Assembly (NCBI GenBank): GCA_025677825.1
Contig: JAIXMO010000033.1
Coordinates: forward strand, 293,522 to 357,521
Length of the DNA: 64,000 bases
Reading direction: 5' to 3'
Source of the DNA: Helicostylum pulchrum
Lineage: Eukaryota > Mucoromycota > Mucoromycetes > Mucorales > Mucoraceae
Under the pieces are notes generated by a model. The model was not told the DNA's origin, did no database searches, and saw only the letters and a program-made list of their open reading frames with translations. Shown here one piece after another: positions 23,650 to 36,203 of the stretch; positions within the stretch are counted from its first letter, which is position 1, and each line of letters begins with the position of its first letter. Both the position numbers and the translations under genes were made by a program.

Positions 23650-25592
23650 TTAGGGAGAATAATAATTGTAATAGGTGATGGAAGCGTAAGGATCAGTATA
23701 ACAAGGTTGTTGCTTAAAGCCTGCTACTATATACAGTTTAGTATGGAATGACGATTTATATACTTCAAATATTTTAATTGTAATACCATTCGTAGTATAA
23801 AATGTTCCACTAGCATGGATCGATGACTGCTATAACATATTTATCAATTAATTCCTTGCTGCTTCACATTTTAGGGTTTCATAATTATTATTTTTACCGT
23901 GTAATAAAGATCATATGCACTGTTGTAGGGCATGAAAACATAAGGTCCCATGCCTATTTGTTGTGGTAATCTTTTTTTAGCTTCTGTTTGTTTATAGAAA
24001 TAAGGTAGATTGTTGTTGCTAGTCCCATTAGAACAATATGCATAAGGGCTTGGATAATAGTATTCGCGATAACATACTCGAATAATCTTGTCTTTCCATA
24101 CTTTTCCATTCTATTATATTACTATTTAACAAATCAATTTTTGTTTTTGTTTGGGGGGGGGGACTTTACCTCGTGTTCAATAGCCGCAGTAGCTTCAATT
24201 TCATTGTTATATTTTATAAACGCAAACACCTTTTTAATTCTTTGAGAATACGTTTTACGGATCACGCGAACATCTTGCAGTGCTCCATACTTTTCAAATG
24301 CATCTTTCAATTCTTCTTCACAAGTAGACACATGCAAGTTCCCTACAAACAGACTACGTTTGTCTAAATTACGGTACATCATGTGTCCTACTCGATACGT
24401 ATTGCTGATATCAATATTAGAAGCCCATTCAACAAACCAAGAGTGATGTTGATCTTTTATATCGCCAATATTGCCTTTCAAGGTCTATTACATTATTTTA
24501 ATATAAAAAAGATGAAAAAGTGGGTTTTTTATGTATGCATTACCAAGTATGCTGTAATAGCATCGTTTCTATACTTGTACTTTATAAAGGCGTAATAAAA
24601 TCTACCTTGTGGTTGTACTACAGTGATATCTTCAAGTTCGCCAAACTTTACAAGTTGCATTTGCAAGGTCTATTTTATAACTGTTATAAGGAAAACACGT
24701 ATATACAATATTTATGTGTACCTCTTTGTTAAACGGTTGAGAGAGAGAGATTAAACAAACCGATCGATTTACTCTCGCAGGTTCGCATCGAATACTTCTA
24801 CCGTCCATAACAGTACCTGGGGCTTCTTGTAAAGCTACCCTACAATCTTCTTCAGACTATAAAGTACGTGATGTATTAAGAGATTAATTTAAGTGTGTGC
24901 ACATTTTTTTTTTTTACGTTCTTACCTCAAATTGGACAAACGCATAAGGTCTCTTTTGCCAATCTTTTAATACTTTTACGCCAAGTAAAGTCCCCCATCT
25001 TTCAAAGTGATGATAGACACTGGACGTTAATTCTGCGTCTTGTAAATTCCTATTTAAGCTGCACCATGTGTTAATAACAAGACGTAATTTATTTACTTTT
25101 TTTTTGTATTGTACCTTGCTACAAATATACATGCAGCCGGGTTCTCTCTTATACCTAAAAAGGGATACATTAACTATCATTGTGTGTAATTGTAAATATA
25201 CACCCTTGTTTACCTAAAGAGTTGACAATACCGTTTTGAGGAACAAGTTTACTTTCTTCTTTTCTAATTAACGACATTTTTGCCTTCTAGAATAAAAGAG
25301 AAAAAAGAGAGAAAAAAATTTACAAACGTCTAAATTTTTTTTTAAAAAAAATATTGCAATGATATATACGGATCAATGTATAATAATTTATCGACTTACA
25401 AGTAAAATAAAATATACGCGATTTTGCATGAATGAAAGAGGAGGGAGGGGCTTGTATCACTCTAGCTACTAGAATTTCCATTCTTTTTTTTTCTTTCAAA
25501 ATAAAATGTACCTCTTGCGCATCTCTTTGTAATAAATACGCCTTGGCGCTTGAAGCATATGGAATATTCGATTTACTTGAAGCATATCTCAT
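23650..25592 (-). CDS. Three-RRM RNA-binding protein, Rim4-like
   Basis: Exons 25592-25512, 25286-25214, 25154-25115, 25058-24926, 24856-24722, 24669-24544, 24484-24170, 24110-23898 and 23829-23650 join in phase to 431 aa. RRM1 runs from NPAACIFVASLN (about 56) to RNP1 RPYAFVQFE (101-109). The phrase DGRSIRCEPARVNRSVCLI, which follows, is typical of the Rim4-type family. RRM2 covers about 136-200 (GRFYYAFIKYKYRNDAITAY). RRM3 starts at RSLFVGNLHVSTCEEELKDA (about 240) with KKVFAFIKYN. The C-terminus is Tyr/Asn-rich (REYYYPSPYAYCSNGTSNNN), suggesting a disordered self-associating tail. Rim4 in yeast is an amyloid-forming translational regulator of meiosis. Orthology is inferred. A start at the second ATG (exon 2) is possible. 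Confidence 0.8.
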
Positions 25593-26463
25593 TTGATTCT
25601 CTTACCAAGGGCTTGTCTATACACTTTTTTTCTCTCTCTGTTTTAGTTAAAAAAAAACAGTTCTGACAATTGCATGCATTAAGAACGACTATAATCTTTT
25701 ATTGTATGCTATTTTTTTAAGGGGAGCGGGCGTCCTTAAACTTTCATTATGCTTGACGTATCTGCGGTTTATTTGAGCATAGGGCGTATAAATACATATG
25801 TGTTGACACAGTGCATTACGATTAAAGATAGAATAATGTAATTTCTCAGACTACGTAGGAGGGAGCATAATCGCGATGAAATATTCGTCAACGGCCACTC
25901 CTTCAGTTGGTATGTATGTCATAAAATCTTGTACTTTTTGATTTAATTCAAGAAGTCTATTCAAGTATCGCAATATATATTTATACACTTGTGATAAGAT
26001 AGCGATGATAACAAATAGACATTGCTCTTATATATTTACTATTTTACTTGAATTACCCTTCACAGTATAAAATGCTGAGCAAACTGCTTTTTCGATAGAT
26101 AAAGAACAAGTACGTAGCTTAAAAAGGAAACATGATAGTATAGCTTCAAACCTGTCTTTTGACGTGAAGTTAGCGTGGCATAAGCGCGTCATTTACACGT
26201 CTATAATCTATCATAAGTTCGCCTCGATCGAACTTACCAGTTCCATAAAAACCAAAAAAAAAAAAACCTGTTCAATAGTATACAGACCGAAAAGATAATC
26301 ACTTATCAAGTATAGTTGAATGATAAAATAGTAGATATCATGAGATCCTTTCGTACCTTGTTTAGACGTACAAATGATTTCATTGACCGATTCAAACGCT
26401 ACTGCTTTGACGATTTTTTTATAATTTTCTTCCTTTTTTTTCTCCAATACAATCTAATAGAAA
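25593..26463. other. Intergenic region with possible coding remnant
   Basis: About 870 bases between divergent genes. At 26068-26205 the plus strand reads as plausible protein (FSIDKEQVRSLKRKHDSIAS then FDVKLAWHKRVIYTS). An ATG exon at 25876 with a GTATGT donor lies upstream, but no acceptor joins the two in frame. I read this as a decayed fragment, not a gene. The final 60 bases before the eEF1B-gamma start are T-rich. Confidence 0.4.
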
Positions 26464-27858
26464 ATGAGCCCTATCGGTGTAAGTACACCCATCCATATCC
26501 ATCCATCTACAAAATATAGTACGTAAACTCATATGGATATTTTTTTAGACTATTAAATCTTATCCCAACAACCCTCGTGTTGCCAAGGCCCAAATCGCTG
26601 TAAGTCCTCTATAAAAAAAACGAGGTTTTTTTTTTAAACTAGTCGTCTTAATCGCTCTTTTTTTTTTTTCTTCTCCCTCGTAAAATAGGCCGCTTATAAC
26701 GGTTTAGAGATCAATGTTGAAGCCTTTGACCTTTCCAAGGATAGAACACCTGAATTCTTGAACAAGTTCCCCATGGGCAAGGTTCCCGTTTTCGAGTCTG
26801 ATAAGGTAGATCTTACCGAGTCCTCTGCTATTGGCTACTACGCTGCCGCCCTCAAGGAAGACTCCGCTCTCTTGGGTAAGACAGCTGTCGATAAGGCTTT
26901 GATTGTTCAATGGATGCTCTTTGCTGAAACCGAAATCAGCGTAAACTCTTCCGGCTGGGTTCTTCCTCTCCGTGGTATCTGGCCTTACTTGAAGCCTAAT
27001 GTTGACGCTGCTGCCACCAAGCTTAAGCGCGCTTTGGGTGCCTTAAACACTGTTTTATTAACAAAGACTTACCTTGTCGGTCATGAAATTACATACGCTG
27101 ATATTGCTATTGTCACTGCTCTTATCAGCTCTTACACTCAAGTTCTTGATAAGGCTGCTCGTGCCGAATTCAAGAACGTCACTCGTTACTTTACTACTGT
27201 TACTTCCAAGCCCTTGTTCCAAAAGTACCTCGGTAAGATCACTCTCTGTGAGACTCCCTTAAAGTTTGTCCCTGTCAAGAAGGAAACCAAGAAGAAGGAA
27301 GCTGCTCCCAAGAAGGAAGCCGCACCTAAGAAGAAGGAAGTTGCACCTGCTGCTGACGAAGAAGAAGAAGAGGCCAAGCCTGCACCTCCCAAGGCCAAGA
27401 ACAAGTTGGATTTATTACCTCCTTCTCCTTTCGTCTTGGATGCTTGGAAACGTGAATACTCCAACAACGATACTAAAGATGCCATCAAGTGGTTTTGGGA
27501 ACACTTTGACCCCGAGGGTTATTCTATCTGGAAGGTCGATTACAAGTACAACGATGAGCTTACCTTAACCTTCATGTCTAATAACTTGATCGGTGGTTTC
27601 TATGCTCGTATTGAACGTGCTCACAAGTACGCTTTCGGTTCCATGATTGTTCGTGGTGAAAACAACAACAACACCATATCCGGCTACTTTGTTGTGCGTG
27701 GTCAAGAGGTTCCTTTCGAGATTTATGATGCTGCCGATTTCGCTTCTTACAGCTTCACCAAGGTTGAGCCCGCTCAATATGAAGAGAAGAAGGAAGAGTT
27801 CTACAAGTATCTTGCTTGGGACTTTGAGGATTGTGTTGACGGTAAGGTCTTCAAGTAA
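26464..27858 (+). CDS. Translation elongation factor eEF1B gamma
   Basis: Exons 26464-26478 (five codons), 26549-26599 and 26689-27858 give 411 aa, the usual length. Residues 1-75 are the GST-like N domain (NKFPMGKVPVFESDKVDLTE), about 85-200 the GST C domain (TYADIAIVTALISSYTQVLD). A Lys/Glu/Pro/Ala linker (about 205-255) leads to the conserved C-terminal EF1G domain (DAIKWFWEHFDPEGYSIWKV, and ending EDCVDGKVF). The protein scaffolds the eEF1B nucleotide exchange complex for eEF1A. Codon use is more C-ending than in most neighbours (AAG, CTC, TTC), as expected for a highly expressed gene. Confidence 0.95.
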
Positions 27859-28303
27859 ACAGGGTAATATTTTTTTCTTTTTAAAAAAAAAAGAAATAAG
27901 TTGATGTAATAAAAATAATCCAATGCAAATGGCCCCATCATAAATCATGCAATATATATGTTTGTCTTTTACCCTTTCCCCCCTTTCCCCCCTCTACACA
28001 CACAAAAGGTATCCCGGCCAAGGATGATTACTCATAGTTGTAATTGTCTTGCCTGCCGAGAGGTAAAACAATTGTTTGGAACCAAGATTAAAAAAAAAAA
28101 AGATCTCATATAGACTCTGTGTTTACAAGTTCAATTGACACAAGAGACAGATACGTGATCTACATGATTTATGACCCACAAAAAAAAAATGACTTCGTTT
28201 TTAACTGAGATCCAATTGAACACTACCACTTAACTCTTAAATAAACCTTTTTGAATTATAATTTTTTTTTTCCCTCTCTTTAACCCTTGCTATTGTAATT
28301 AAA
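27859..28303. promoter_or_regulatory. Intergenic and promoter region of the trehalose phosphatase gene
   Basis: No gene is seen. A T-run/A-run palindrome follows the eEF1B-gamma stop (27869-27900). Runs of CCCCCTTTCCCCCC occur near 27975. The final 50 bases before the next ATG are T/C-rich. No stress-response element can be named with confidence. Confidence 0.4.
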
Positions 28304-31001
28304 ATGGATGATACTACAATTAACGAAGGGTTTAATTTTTTGCCTTTATTAGCATCCGATCAAAACCAAGGTCGCATTATTCATGTTACACATCAAATTC
28401 CGTTTGAGATAAGTCATGATATTAAGGAAGACCAGCGTCTGCACTGGTCTTTTGCTTCCCGACATGGTCATGCTGCCATGTACGCCGGTATGCATTCACT
28501 CATTGACGAATGGGAAACTATATGCATTGGCTGGAGTGGAAGAATATACGAGAACTCTGATTCCTGTTCCGAAGATGTCACTCGACAAGAAGTTGACGTT
28601 TCGAGCCTGACCACCGAAGAGAAAGCAAGTATAAGACGACAACTTGAGCAGGAGCATAATTGTATACCATTATTCTTGGATAATGAGAGTATTGATGGGC
28701 ATTATTACGGTTACTGTAAAACATGTAAGCAATATACAAAATATAGTTACATAACCCAAAAACAAACCTAATTTGACTTTTAAATAGTACTGTGGCCTTT
28801 ATTTAATTATATTGTATGGAACGATGCAACAGATGGACGTATTGAACAAAAGCAGTGGAACTATTACGAAGCTGTAAATCAAAAATATGCAGATTTAGTC
28901 GTGGAAGAGTATCATACTGGGGACGTTATTTGGATCCATGATTATCATTTACTATTAGTTCCAAATATGGTGAGAGCGAAATTACCCAAAGCTCGGATTG
29001 GATTATTTGTACACTCTCCATTTCCTAGTTCAGAATTATTTCGTTGTTTGCCTAGTAAGCTTTCTTTTTTTTTTTCCTTTTTCTTTATTTCTTTTTTTTT
29101 AATTTATGCCCTTTTATTAGAACGTCAAGAGATCTTGAAGGGAATGTTGGCAGCAAATTTGGTTGGATTTCAGGTATTACACCTAATTTTTTTTTTCTTC
29201 AAATATCAAAAACAAGTTACTAAAGCATATCGTTTAGACTTACGCAAACTCCAGGCATTTTATTTCTACTTCCACGCGAGTATTAGGTTACGAATCCTCA
29301 CCCGACGGAGTAGAATACGAAGGCCATTTCTGTCACGTCGGTACGTTCCCTATCGGTATTGACGCCGACGCCGTCGACTCATTAAGAAAGAGCTCAGACG
29401 TTGTGCCCAAGATCAAAGCCATTGCAGAAATGTACTCTGATAAAAAGATTCTTGTCGCCCGAGACAAACTTGATCTTGTCCAAGGCGTATTACAAAAATT
29501 GGCTGCATTTGAAAAATTCTTGATAGATTACCCTCAGTGGCAGAATAAGGTGGTGCTGATTCAAGTAACAAGTTCAGATAATGTCAAAAACGAACATAAA
29601 GTAGCAGAGATGGTAGCTCATATCAACGGTACCTATGGATCGTTGGAGTTTACACCAGTGCATCATTATCATCATCAGATTCATGCAGATGAGTATTATG
29701 CGTTACTTTCATCGGCAGATGCTGCACTTATTACTGCTGTGCGGGATGGTATGAATACAACTTGCTTAGAGTATGTGATGTGTCAACAAGAAACACATGG
29801 GTCGCTTATTGTGTCTGAATTAACGGGTACTGCAGGCTCAATGGGTTCTGCATTATTAGTTAATCCATGGGATTATTCTGGTGTAGCAAAAACGATTCAT
29901 GATGCCTTGACCATGTCTGAAGAAGAGAAATTAACTCGGCATATGGTAAGTTTTCTCTCCCCTCCCCCCCCCCCCTTTTTTTTTGTATGTATTACTTGTA
30001 ACTTATACATTTATATACAGCAATTATTAGCGCATGTCAAGTCAAACACAACTTCATTTTGGGCTCACTCATTTATCAAAATGTTATTACATACTTGTCT
30101 CTTGTCCGAACAAAGCAAAAACACACCAAAATTAAAACTGGACTATCTCGAAGACCAATACAATTATTCCAAGAAACGATTATTATGTTTCGATTACGAT
30201 GTAAGTCGTCTTTACTTGCAAGCAAGCAAAAAAAAAAAAAAAAAAACGTTGTTTATTCATTATTTATTTTAGGGTACATTAACGCCAATTAAAAAAACAC
30301 CCATGGCAGCTATACCGCCAAAGAACATGCTTGAATATTTAGAAAAGCTCAGTAAAGACCCACGTAACGAAGTATGGGTTATTTCCGGCAGAGACGAAAC
30401 TGCATTGACAAATTGGTTAGGACACATTGAAAACCTTGGACTGAGTGCCGAACACGGTTCATTTATGCGATACCCAAGGAGCGAAAAATGGATCAACTTG
30501 ACGCAAGATTTAGACATGGCATGGAAAAACGACGTTGTCGAAATATTTAATTACTATACCGAGAGAACTACAGGTAGTTTTGTTGAGCATAAACGGTGTG
30601 CGTTGACATGGCATTATAGACTGGCTGATCCAGAGTATGGACCCTTCCAAGCAAAAGAATGTAAAAACCATTTAGAACAAGCTGTGCTTAGTAAGTTACC
30701 TGTCGAAGTACTGGTAGGTAAAAAGAATTTGGAAGTACGTCCTACTTGCGTCAATAAGGGCGAAATTGTAAATAAATTGATCGCTTCCTCTGCAACACCG
30801 TTTGATTTCATCATGTGTTGTGGCGATGATAAAACGGACGAAGATATGTTCAAGGTATTAAAAAAGGCCGATATATACGAGCATCAAAAGTTCTCTGTCA
30901 TGGTTGGATCTGAAGATCAACAGACACAAGCCCTTTGGCATTTACCTACTGTATCAGATGTCATTGAAAGTTTAAAGGTCATGTCTACTCCATCACAATA
31001 A
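28304..31001 (+). CDS. TPS2: Trehalose-6-phosphate phosphatase (Tps2-type GT20-HAD fusion)
   Basis: Exons 28304-28724, 28788-29054, 29121-29173, 29238-29945, 30021-30200 and 30273-31001 give 785 aa. The first 500 residues are a GT20 trehalose-phosphate synthase-like domain: CKTLLWPLFNYIVWND, GDVIWIHDYHLLLVPNMV and SADAALITAVRDGMNTTCLE. The last 245 are a HAD phosphatase: LCFDYDGTLTPIKKT at about 540 and CCGDDKTDEDMF near 725. In the GT20 part the loop that is RxxYxKG in active synthases reads VARDKLDLVQGV, as in Tps2 and Tsl1, so the synthase half is probably non-catalytic (inference from family knowledge). The enzyme removes phosphate from trehalose-6-phosphate, the last step of trehalose synthesis. 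Confidence 0.9.
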
Positions 31002-31011
31002 GTTTTTTTAT

Positions 31012-32576
31012 TTAAATAAAAAATAGACCAACAACTGTAACAATAAAGAAAATCGCAACGCTATTTGAATGAATATGTGATGCACTTGAAATAGTTAAAA
31101 GTCGTGTGCTAACACCCATACGATTACAAGTAGGGTTATTTATATCAAAGTGATACAAAGTTCCGTTTCCTAAAGCAGACCCGTTTTGCCAGTACCCGTA
31201 CTGCATTGACGCTAAATCGCCGCTGGGACAGAAAAACTGCAAGAAGGGAGGACAGCTTTGAACTACGTGGTAACAAAGATCAATACACGGCAAAAGCTCT
31301 GTCCATTCTCCTGGTTTCATGGTGTCGTCTACCCACGGATTTCTAGAAGCACCGACGGATATATCTCGAAGTGCCGGTGAAGTAGACACGTTATCTATCT
31401 GCGTCAAGTCACCGCTGGCAGAAGAATCTGTGCAACGAGGAATACTAACTGAACAAAGCCATGTCTTGTAATCTCTATAACAATCTGTACAGTTACGTAC
31501 AAGCGAGTACTGTGTTGTATCGCAATTAAATTGTGATAATGCAGTTCCAAACGGTTCAAATTTAGCCAATGCCTGTTCATCGTATTGATTTGCAATACCC
31601 CATATACTTTCCGTTGTAAATGTATCCGGATCCGTAGGTACGCTATAAGCTACTTGGTTACAAAAAGGAAGGTCATAAATAATTCTACAGTTTGCATCTA
31701 TCTTTGTACTAAAATGAATTGGTGCAGTTAATCCAATTGTTGAACCTACGCTTTGAATCAAGTAGGCAGAATAAACCGTGTCTTGAGTTAGATTAGATAC
31801 CATAAATTGGTATCTTGGTAAATTCAAAGGTCCACGCGTTGTGATCGAAGTATTTACAGAGTAGGTTGGTAAATCGTATAGTTTAGCTGCACACAACGAA
31901 TGCGATAACTCGCTGGGTAAATTAGTCGTGATTAAAACGGTTGAATTAGGCGGAGTGCCTTGAAACGGGTTGGACGAAAATAAAGCGTTGGTCCTATCTG
32001 TATCATCTAAAATCATAAACGGTTCATCCTTATTCCTATCAGCGTTGATAATTATAGGATGTAATATCTCTAAAATGACAAGCGTTTTTAGTAATTTATT
32101 GTTTTATATATGTATATGAGCTTCTTACCGTTAGTTGAAACACCAATTTCGTAGGTCCAGTTTCCTGTCCAGGCATTTGGAAGTGAGGAAGCACCTACAG
32201 CAACCCAAATCTCGGAAGAAGCGCCATTGCTTGTCCAAGTTGTTAAGCCATGAATAGCATCATTAACTGAAATACCGTTATCAGGGCCGGGTAATGTGTT
32301 ACCCTTTGAAAGCGATATATATACATTAAACGAAGGTATAGCATCTTTAAACGTACTGGGTGGCGTAGGTTGTGTACATGTTGTTATGGAGAGAAATATA
32401 TTGGGAATGGCTCTTTTACTGAATACTTGATTTATTGCAGGAATGGAAAAATAGTAATAGTTGTAACTACCGGCTGCAATCGAACCTGGCAAGATGCGGT
32501 TGTTCTGAAGTAGTGTCGTAGTTTGAGTTAAAACAAGAGTTGCATATAGTAGCACATGTAGATAGAATAAAACCAT
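31012..32576 (-). CDS. MID1: Mid1-type stretch-activated Ca2+ channel subunit
   Basis: Exons 32576-32129 and 32069-31012 give 501 aa. The start has a signal peptide (MVLFYLHVLLYATLVLTQTT). Many NxS/T sites lie in the extracellular body (NGASSE, NWT, NLTQDT, NCTDC). A Cys-rich C-terminal domain follows (CDTTQYSLVRNCTDCYRDYK, LCSVSIPRCTDSSA, CIDLCYHVVQSCPPFLQFFC), the conserved Mid1/NALF-type cysteine pattern. The last residues are hydrophobic (NSVAIFFIVTVVGLFFI), resembling a GPI signal or membrane tail. Mid1 pairs with Cch1 to admit calcium at the plasma membrane under stress or mating signals. Its stop is only 10 bases from the Tps2 stop. Confidence 0.88.
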
Positions 32577-32637
32577 TTATTTATTTTTACAAAAAAAAAA
32601 TTATATTCAGCAAAAAACAACAGAACTAAGCTGAGGC

Positions 32638-33190
32638 TTAAAAACCCATTTGGTCGTCAACTAAAGTAGCGAATATCGCAGGCTTAGCAGAAGGGAAAGG
32701 TACCAAATCAGTCTTTTTAACTTTTTCAATCGTGTCTAGTAGATCACTATAATGTTTTGTATTAGTACATACTATAAGGAGAAAAAATAATGCCGTACTT
32801 TATATCGCTACAAGCAACATAGTTTCTAGACTCCATCGCTTGAGCTAACTGATATTGATGGTTATCCATCAACGACATATTGACAACTACTATTAGTTTC
32901 TTATCTAGTCTTAATACTTGTAAAACGGTGCCTGATCCAGCATGACTTATAACGATATCAGCTTGTTCTATGTCCTCAGTAATTGAGTTTTTGTATTTGT
33001 AACCAGTAATATCTATTCTCGGACCATTATAAGCTTGTATATTCTTTATGAAGATAGGTTCCGAAGTACCATATTGAACACGTACTTTATTAATACCAAG
33101 TAAAGTTAATGACGAAATAAAAGACTGGCATGTCACTTTACTAACTAGGTCGTCAAAGCCAGTAGAGCCAACAGTAATAAACAAAGACAT
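32638..33190 (-). CDS. ALG13: UDP-GlcNAc transferase subunit Alg13
   Basis: Exons 33190-32799 and 32746-32638 give 166 aa. The start SLFITVGSTGFDDLVSKVTC and the later ADIVISHAGSGTVLQVLRL (about 88-106) with VVVNMSLMDNHQYQLAQAME are the Alg13 nucleotide-sugar binding motifs. The intron has a TACTAATAC branch-like sequence before TTATAG at 32747. Alg13 joins membrane-bound Alg14 on the cytosolic face of the ER to add the second GlcNAc to the dolichol-linked oligosaccharide. It lies 61 bases upstream of Mid1 on the same strand and diverges from the p24 gene. Confidence 0.92.
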
Positions 33191-33228
33191 TGTGAGGTTA
33201 AATAGTCCAAGTATACGTCAATAATAAA

Positions 33229-33250
33229 GAGAGAGAGAGAGAGAGAGAGA
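33229..33250. repeat. GA microsatellite in the ALG13/p24 divergent promoter
   Basis: Eleven GA units lie in the 216-base gap between two divergent starts (33190 and 33407). GA/CT tracts in such shared promoters often keep nucleosomes away, but no function is shown here. Confidence 0.85.
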
Positions 33251-33406
33251 CTATTTATGTAAGCAAAACTTTTGTTACTTTTTGTTGTCAGAACCCCGAT
33301 AATCGAATGAGAAGTCTGCACGCGATACTAGTAATATTTCTATTTATTTTTTTACTTTTTTGTTTTTCCCCTCTTTTTTGTTTTTCTTCTTACTTGAATA
33401 ATCAAT

Positions 33407-34245
33407 ATGAGGCCATCATTTCTTACTTTACTCGTGCTCTCGAGTATTTTAGCAGTAGTAACAGCAATCAAATTTGACTTGCCCGCTGTTGCCAAAGAGC
33501 GTATTTTCGAAGGAACCAAGTGTCTTTCTCAATATGTCCCAAAAGATACTATGGTTCTTGTAACCGTCAATGTCGGTGAAGGTTATAACCAACGCGTAGA
33601 ACTCGAGGTAAAATATACCCCCAAGATTTTACTGTTTACCGAGTACTGACTTCCCATTATTTAGATTTTAGATGACACTGAAAGTCGTAACGTTTACCTT
33701 AAAAAGCCCACTGTCAACGGAGACCTTCGTAACAAATTCACTACTAAAGTTGATGGAGAAGTTATGGTTTGTTTCACTAATGTTCTTGATGATGGTAATA
33801 ACAAAAATGAGAACAAAATTAGATGGGTAATTAAAACTAGCTTTTTTTTTTTGTAGGATTTAAGGAAGGTAGTCAATATAAGCGTTCTATTGAGTTACAC
33901 TTTGGTGTAGGCGCTGAAGCAGAAGATTTCAAAAAGTATGCCAACGAAGAAAAGCTTACTCCTCTCGAACTTGAGCTTCGCAAGTTGGAAACTGTTGTCA
34001 AGGAAATTGTAGATGAAATGAATTATTTAAAGTCTCGTGAAGCTAAATTAAGAGATACCAATGGTAAAGTATAAGCTGTAAAATACTATGTGTGTGCGAT
34101 GGTACTTACATGTTGTTGTATAGAATCTACCAATGAGCGTGTCAAATGGTTTAGTACTATCTCATTATTTACTCTCTTTGGTCTTGGTACTTGGCAAATT
34201 TTGTATTTGCGTCGTTTCTTCAAGAGAAAGAGATTGATCGATTAA
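33407..34245 (+). CDS. p24 family cargo receptor (TMED10/Erv25-like)
   Basis: Exons 33407-33607, 33665-33794, 33857-34063 and 34124-34245 give 219 aa. A signal peptide ([19 protein letters not shown]) leads into a GOLD domain with the paired cysteines near [11 protein letters not shown] and [14 protein letters not shown] coiled-coil segment follows ([20 protein letters not shown]), then a single TM ([20 protein letters not shown]) and a short basic cytosolic tail with an FF pair ([12 protein letters not shown]), the usual COPI/COPII sorting signals. p24 proteins cycle between ER and Golgi and load GPI-anchored and other cargo. The length and the TxxLFxxGxWQxxYL pattern best fit the delta (Erv25) group. 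Confidence 0.92.
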
Positions 34246-34287
34246 ATTTAAGGGAAAAATCAATAAATAAATCCCGTTTTTATTTTA

Positions 34288-35621
34288 TTAAAGTTGTTTG
34301 ATAATGGATAAAATGACATCTGCAACCTTTTCAAAATCATCTAGATCAAGATAGATTTGACCACTTAATCTAACCCACCATTTGTTATTATTTTTATAGA
34401 CAGAGAGAGTTGTATTGTACTCGTAAATGGACTTGTTTAAAAAGAAGTCCATTACTTCTTTAGTAGTCTTAGTAGTAGTAAATGGAGGCAACTCAATATT
34501 GACCATACTAGCTGTTAATGTTCTGGTAGAGTTTTCCATAATTTGTGTACCGAATCTTTTAGCAACAAGTTCACCACCTCGGATAGCAATATCATGAGTA
34601 TAAGCACGAATAACTTCTTCTCCTCCAATAGACTCACGATAATCCAAAGCTATTGTAGAGTTAGTTATATTCCTTTCTTATTTGTTATCAAACTATTTAT
34701 TTACCTGCTTCTAAACATAAAAATGCAGACAAATCCATTGTTGATGGAGCATGTTCGAGAGCAAAACTAGAGCAGTCAGCACCATCAGCATGGAAATTGT
34801 ATGCATAATTGATACTAGTAGGGTGAGCAAATCCTTGGTTACGACTGGGGACATACAAAATAGCACATCCACGAGGAGTAAAGGACCATTTATGACAATT
34901 GGCGACAAAGAAATCAGCGTCCAACTCTCCTAAATCTAACTCAATTTGACCAATAGCGTGAGCGGCATCAATCAAACTTAAAATACCATTGTCTTGAACC
35001 AAACGATTAATTTTTTCAAAGGGGAAACGAACACCAGGAACGGAAGTAATAGCGTCAAAGACGGCCATACGGAATTTACCGCCGTTACTCTGCTCTTTTT
35101 CGATTGTTTCTCTAGTTAACTCGACAATTTCGTCATCCTCAATAGGATAGTCAAGATGAATGCTAACCAATTCAACCTTATAGTGATCTCTCAAGAAATT
35201 TAATGTTTGATTGACAGACGCATAAGATGTTTGATACTAGTAATGTAAAGCGATGTAGGTATGAATGTTTTTTTAAAAAAAAACATGTATTCTTATCACA
35301 TACCATGAGGATCTTATCTCCTTCCTTAAATGGGAAACTTCGAAGAATAGAGTTCATACCAGTAGAAGCATTAAGGGCAAAAGAAAGGTGGGCGGGGTCA
35401 CATTTAAGATCCTTTGATAGGCGCTCAAGATTATGTCTTACAAGTTTATGACCTTCAAATCTGTGCCAGCGATCAGGATGGTTTTCGGCTTTATCTTGAT
35501 ATGATCTCAAAAGAGGCTTGAGAGAGTTGGGATAAACTCCAAATGAACCATGGTTGATAGGGATATATTCAGGTTCAAGTGAAAACTCTTCACGGAAAGC
35601 TTTACCAAAGGTTTTAGTCAT
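34288..35621 (-). CDS. PLP-dependent class V aminotransferase-like enzyme, Egt2-like
   Basis: Exons 35621-35304, 35236-34705 and 34649-34288 give 403 aa. The start FGKAFREEFSLEPEYIPINH followed by GSFGVYPNS is typical of the fungal isopenicillin-N-epimerase/cysteine-desulfurase-like group. LIDAAHAIGQIELDLGELDA gives the PLP-binding aspartate and histidine. The Schiff-base lysine is in FVANCHKWSFTPRG (about 223). The family includes Egt2, the hercynylcysteine-sulfoxide lyase of ergothioneine synthesis, and that is my preferred assignment. A desulfurase or epimerase acting on another substrate is not excluded. No Egt1 partner is in the window. Confidence 0.85.
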
Positions 35622-36203
35622 TGTTTTTTTTATATGTAGGAAAGAAAAAGAGAGAGAGATTTAATAATGGAGCATCTACTTTTTTCTTGTACATTTTATA
35701 AGCATCATGGTTTGAAGTCCGAATGAGTTTTGGAATTTGAAGGAATACTTTTTTCAAAGTATTACTCATCTGTGTGGGAAGTGAGTCACTCGCACAAAAC
35801 AAGAACAAATGCAGTCGGATCTGTGTAATTTGTGCAATAAACAAAAAATCATGCTGAATGAGTCAATTTCTTCATGAAATTATAACGGATACTGATGAGC
35901 GTGGGACAATACTTTAACGGATTAAAATTCCTTATTTGGTGACCCCCGCGCCTACGGATTTATATAATTTTTTTTCTCGTAGGTTCTTAGGGAAACCTTT
36001 TTCTCTCCGTTGCTCCAATGGTGCCCAAGATTTTTTTTTTTTTTCAGTTGTTTCAGCTTAAATATATTTTAATTTAGGGACATACTTGATGCATTAACAC
36101 GGCCAATCCAAAGAAGTAGATATGTCATTTTATTTCGTTTACTCATAAAAAAGGGATCATCGCATAAATTAAAGAAGTACTATAAGTGTGAAAAATAGAA
36201 GTA

